Source: a virus
DNA length: 31,554 nt
IMG/VR virus record: IMGVR_UViG_3300006854_000041
Coordinates: 1 to 31,554 of that record
Strand: one strand, 5' to 3'
The notes beneath the pieces are model-generated. The model did no database searches. It was not told the origin of the DNA and was given only the letters and a program-made list of their open reading frames with translations. This document shows, piece after piece, positions 29,692 through 31,554 of the stretch (position 1 is the stretch's first letter; each line of letters begins with the position of its first letter). The position numbers were made by a program, and so were the translations under genes.

Positions 29692-30912
29692 TTGAAGATC
29701 TCACTCTTTACTCCCAGTCATGACACGTCGTTCCTGCCGCAGGTGTGGGACTCGATCAAGAGCCAATCTCACTCCGATTTCGAGTGGACTGTGCTTCTGA
29801 ATAATGGCGCGTCAAACTACGAGAACCCGGATCCAAGGGTGCAGGTGTTGCGAGACACGAGAGGCATCCCAAACGTGGGATACCTAAAGCGAGTTGCCTG
29901 CGAACTTAGTCACGGCGATATTCTAATGGAGCAAGACCACGATGATATTCTGTTACCTGGAGCCCTTGATCAATGCTCAAAAGCATTTCAGGATCCGTCC
30001 ACAGGGTTTGCCTACTCTAATACAGTCAACCACGACATCCGGAATAATACGCCTATTTCCTGGGATTCGCGCTATGGCTGGACGTATCGAAAGTTCCAGC
30101 ACGAAGGCGGTGACTATGTTGAAGCTGTTTCAGCCGAGCCTTTCCCTCAAAGCATCTCCAGAATTTGGTTTGCACCCAACCATTTCCGCGCGTGGCGCAC
30201 AGACACCTATTGGAAAGTCGGCGGTCACAATGCCACGATGAAGATCACCGACGACCACGACCTCATGTGCCGCACGTATCTCACGGCCAACATGGTCCAC
30301 GTCGATCAGCCGCTCTACCTCTATCGCGTCCATGGTGGGAACACTTGGCTCAAGAACCAGGACGACATCACTAGGACGATGTGGGAGTGCCACGACAAGT
30401 ATATCGAACCGATGATGCTGAAGTGGGCGAAGGACCGCGGCCTGCGCTGTATCGACATCTGTGGTGGCGTCAACCCTACTGATGGTTACGAATCGGTGGA
30501 TATCGCCAACGCCGATGTGACAGCGAATCTCGATGAACGCTGGCCGTTTGATGATAACAGCGTCGGAGTTATTCGCGCGCACGACGCCATCGAACACTTG
30601 CGAAGCCACGTTCACACGATGAACGAGGCGTACCGGGTGCTGGCGCATGGCGGACTTTTTGACATACTTGTTCCGAGCAGCGACGGGCAGGGAGGTTTCT
30701 GCGATCCAGGGCACGTGAGCTTTTGGAATTACCGATCCTTTCGTTATTACACCGAGGGGGCCTACAAGAAGTTCGTGCCGGATTTCAAAGGCCGCTACCA
30801 AGTGCTCAAGCTACGGGATATTCGCATGTGGGATGATCTGCCTTACATCTCGGCACACTTGATCGCGGTGAAGCAGGAGAAGCCCAGGTTCTACGGCGAC
30901 TTGCTAATCTAA
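29692..30912 (+). CDS. GT2 glycosyltransferase fused to a methyltransferase-like domain
   Basis: A 406-residue two-domain protein. From TTG 29692 it begins KISLFTPSHD, the normal first strand of GT2 enzymes; ATG 29647 is an alternative that would overlap the previous gene by 41 bases. The GT2 domain (1-230) has DILMEQDHDD (76-85, the metal-binding acidic motif), HFRAWRTDTYWKVGG and TDDHDLMCR (186-194, catalytic acid region). The C-terminal domain (about 250-406) has CIDICGGV, VIRAHDAIEHL and YRVLAHGGLFDILVPSSDG, the order of a class I methyltransferase with an atypical first motif. It may add a sugar and methylate it, probably on a virion or host-surface glycan. Confidence 0.8.
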   Translation: MKISLFTPSHDTSFLPQVWDSIKSQSHSDFEWTVLLNNGASNYENPDPRVQVLRDTRGIPNVGYLKRVACELSHGDILMEQDHDDILLPGALDQCSKAFQDPSTGFAYSNTVNHDIRNNTPISWDSRYGWTYRKFQHEGGDYVEAVSAEPFPQSISRIWFAPNHFRAWRTDTYWKVGGHNATMKITDDHDLMCRTYLTANMVHVDQPLYLYRVHGGNTWLKNQDDITRTMWECHDKYIEPMMLKWAKDRGLRCIDICGGVNPTDGYESVDIANADVTANLDERWPFDDNSVGVIRAHDAIEHLRSHVHTMNEAYRVLAHGGLFDILVPSSDGQGGFCDPGHVSFWNYRSFRYYTEGAYKKFVPDFKGRYQVLKLRDIRMWDDLPYISAHLIAVKQEKPRFYGDLLI

Positions 30913-30916
30913 TGAT

Positions 30917-31554
30917 ATGCCCGGGACTGAAAACCAAACTCTGGTTGCCGATGGTGCTTTCGACTTCGCTGGCGGCGTCGATTCCCAGGCCCTCAAGACG
31001 GTTCAAAGCTCCCTGGTGCCCCATGGGTTACGCCGAGATCAGCTCTCCTGGCTCAACAACGCCACCGTTCGAGGCGGAGGTATTCTTCAGCGAACCGGCT
31101 GGAAAAAGAACAATGACGCAGCCGCCGCTGGCGGGCTTTACCAAGGCGGAATCATGTATGAGCCGATCGACGGCAACTCCGATCCCTACCTCATCATTAG
31201 CGTCTCCGGCCACATCATTCGCGTCCTCCTGGAAGCCCCGTTCACAGTCACCGATCTTTCCGCCTTCTACCACATTTTCAACCCAGCCACTACGACGCAG
31301 AGCTTCTTCTGCGAAGGGGAAGGGTTCCTGGTAATCCAGGCCGGCGACGGGGTGACGTTGCCGATCTTCTACGCCAGCGCAACCTCGACTACGCCAGAGC
31401 TATTTCGACGATCTGCAGGGCTTACCGGTGTGCCTGCTACCAGCGAACTCCCATCGGCGACGGCGATGGTTTACTACGGCAATCGCATCTGGTATGCGCG
31501 CGGCCGACAATACACCGCGGGCGACATTGCTGGCAACACGACTTCTGGAACGCT
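30917..31554 (+). CDS. Large virion protein, 3' end outside the window
   Basis: From ATG 30917, four bases after the glycosyltransferase stop, an open frame continues to the window edge (212 codons). It has a beta-rich sequence with QLSWLNNATVRGGGILQRTG (43-62), YLIISVSGHIIRVL and, near the edge, ATAMVYYGNRIWYARGRQYT. The last motif (tyrosine-rich strand followed by NRxWYAxGxQY) recurs in phage structural proteins that I believe are beta-propeller-like tail or neck components. The frame at 30912, which overlaps it, lacks any such pattern and is a shadow. The true length is unknown. Confidence 0.7.
   Translation, partial: MPGTENQTLVADGAFDFAGGVDSQALKTVQSSLVPHGLRRDQLSWLNNATVRGGGILQRTGWKKNNDAAAAGGLYQGGIMYEPIDGNSDPYLIISVSGHIIRVLLEAPFTVTDLSAFYHIFNPATTTQSFFCEGEGFLVIQAGDGVTLPIFYASATSTTPELFRRSAGLTGVPATSELPSATAMVYYGNRIWYARGRQYTAGDIAGNTTSGT

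Noticed and set aside
30912-31334. 140-codon + strand frame after the glycosyltransferase
   Set aside because: Its product is Pro/Ser/Arg-rich without order. The 30917 frame is beta-rich, recognisable and stays open to the window edge.

Overview
The window is part of a tailed double-stranded DNA bacteriophage genome (Caudoviricetes), or a prophage with no host genes inside the window. The evidence is a large terminase subunit, a portal, a scaffold-like protein, a major capsid candidate, a collagen-like fibre and other virion-type proteins. Nearly all genes lie on the + strand and are tightly packed, many joined by ATGA or GTGA stop/start overlaps. The host is uncertain. Lipoproteins with clear lipoboxes imply a diderm-type bacterium. 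The C-terminal extension of the FN3 lipoprotein resembles proteins I associate with Verrucomicrobiota; this is a low-confidence inference.

Layout. 1-1600: a small coiled-coil protein, a PP-loop/PAPS-reductase-like protein and a LuxR-type HTH protein. 1578-2329 (minus): a small unknown protein and an FN3-like lipoprotein whose reading frame seems to be extended by a -1 frameshift. 2296-5101: terminase large subunit and two small proteins. 5129-13196: an accessory island placed between terminase and portal. It holds two HNH endonuclease genes, two DNA methyltransferases, three glycosyltransferase-like proteins, a radical SAM enzyme, an O-methyltransferase-like protein and a sugar C-methyltransferase. 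This set suggests glycan synthesis for the virion or host surface, or elaborate DNA modification. 13243-20222: portal, a HELVE-motif protein, an ATP-grasp-like protein, small proteins, the scaffold-like protein and a phage GroES. 22865-31554: major capsid candidate, Cys-motif virion proteins, a small membrane/lipoprotein set, the collagen-like fibre, a glycosyltransferase-methyltransferase fusion and a virion protein that runs off the window.

The most unusual part is 20200-21990, a mostly minus-strand module set into the + strand head-gene region between GroES and the capsid gene. In minus-strand order it carries an XRE repressor-like gene with an inverted-repeat operator, a C2H2 zinc-finger protein of 53 aa, and a 209-aa protein that looks like an orphan RAMP/Cas7-like protein. 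Directly downstream is a roughly 390-nt non-coding array built of degenerate GGTNN pentamers. The array is bounded by hairpins at both ends and split by a GAAA tetraloop hairpin that resets its phase. An 18-nt sequence from that central hairpin recurs exactly in the leader of the major capsid gene. I propose that the protein and the array form one ribonucleoprotein (or protein-ssDNA) system that has not been described to my knowledge. The physical layout is seen in the sequence; the function is inference.

No tRNA, rRNA, CRISPR array, integrase, insertion sequence or DNA polymerase was seen in this window.
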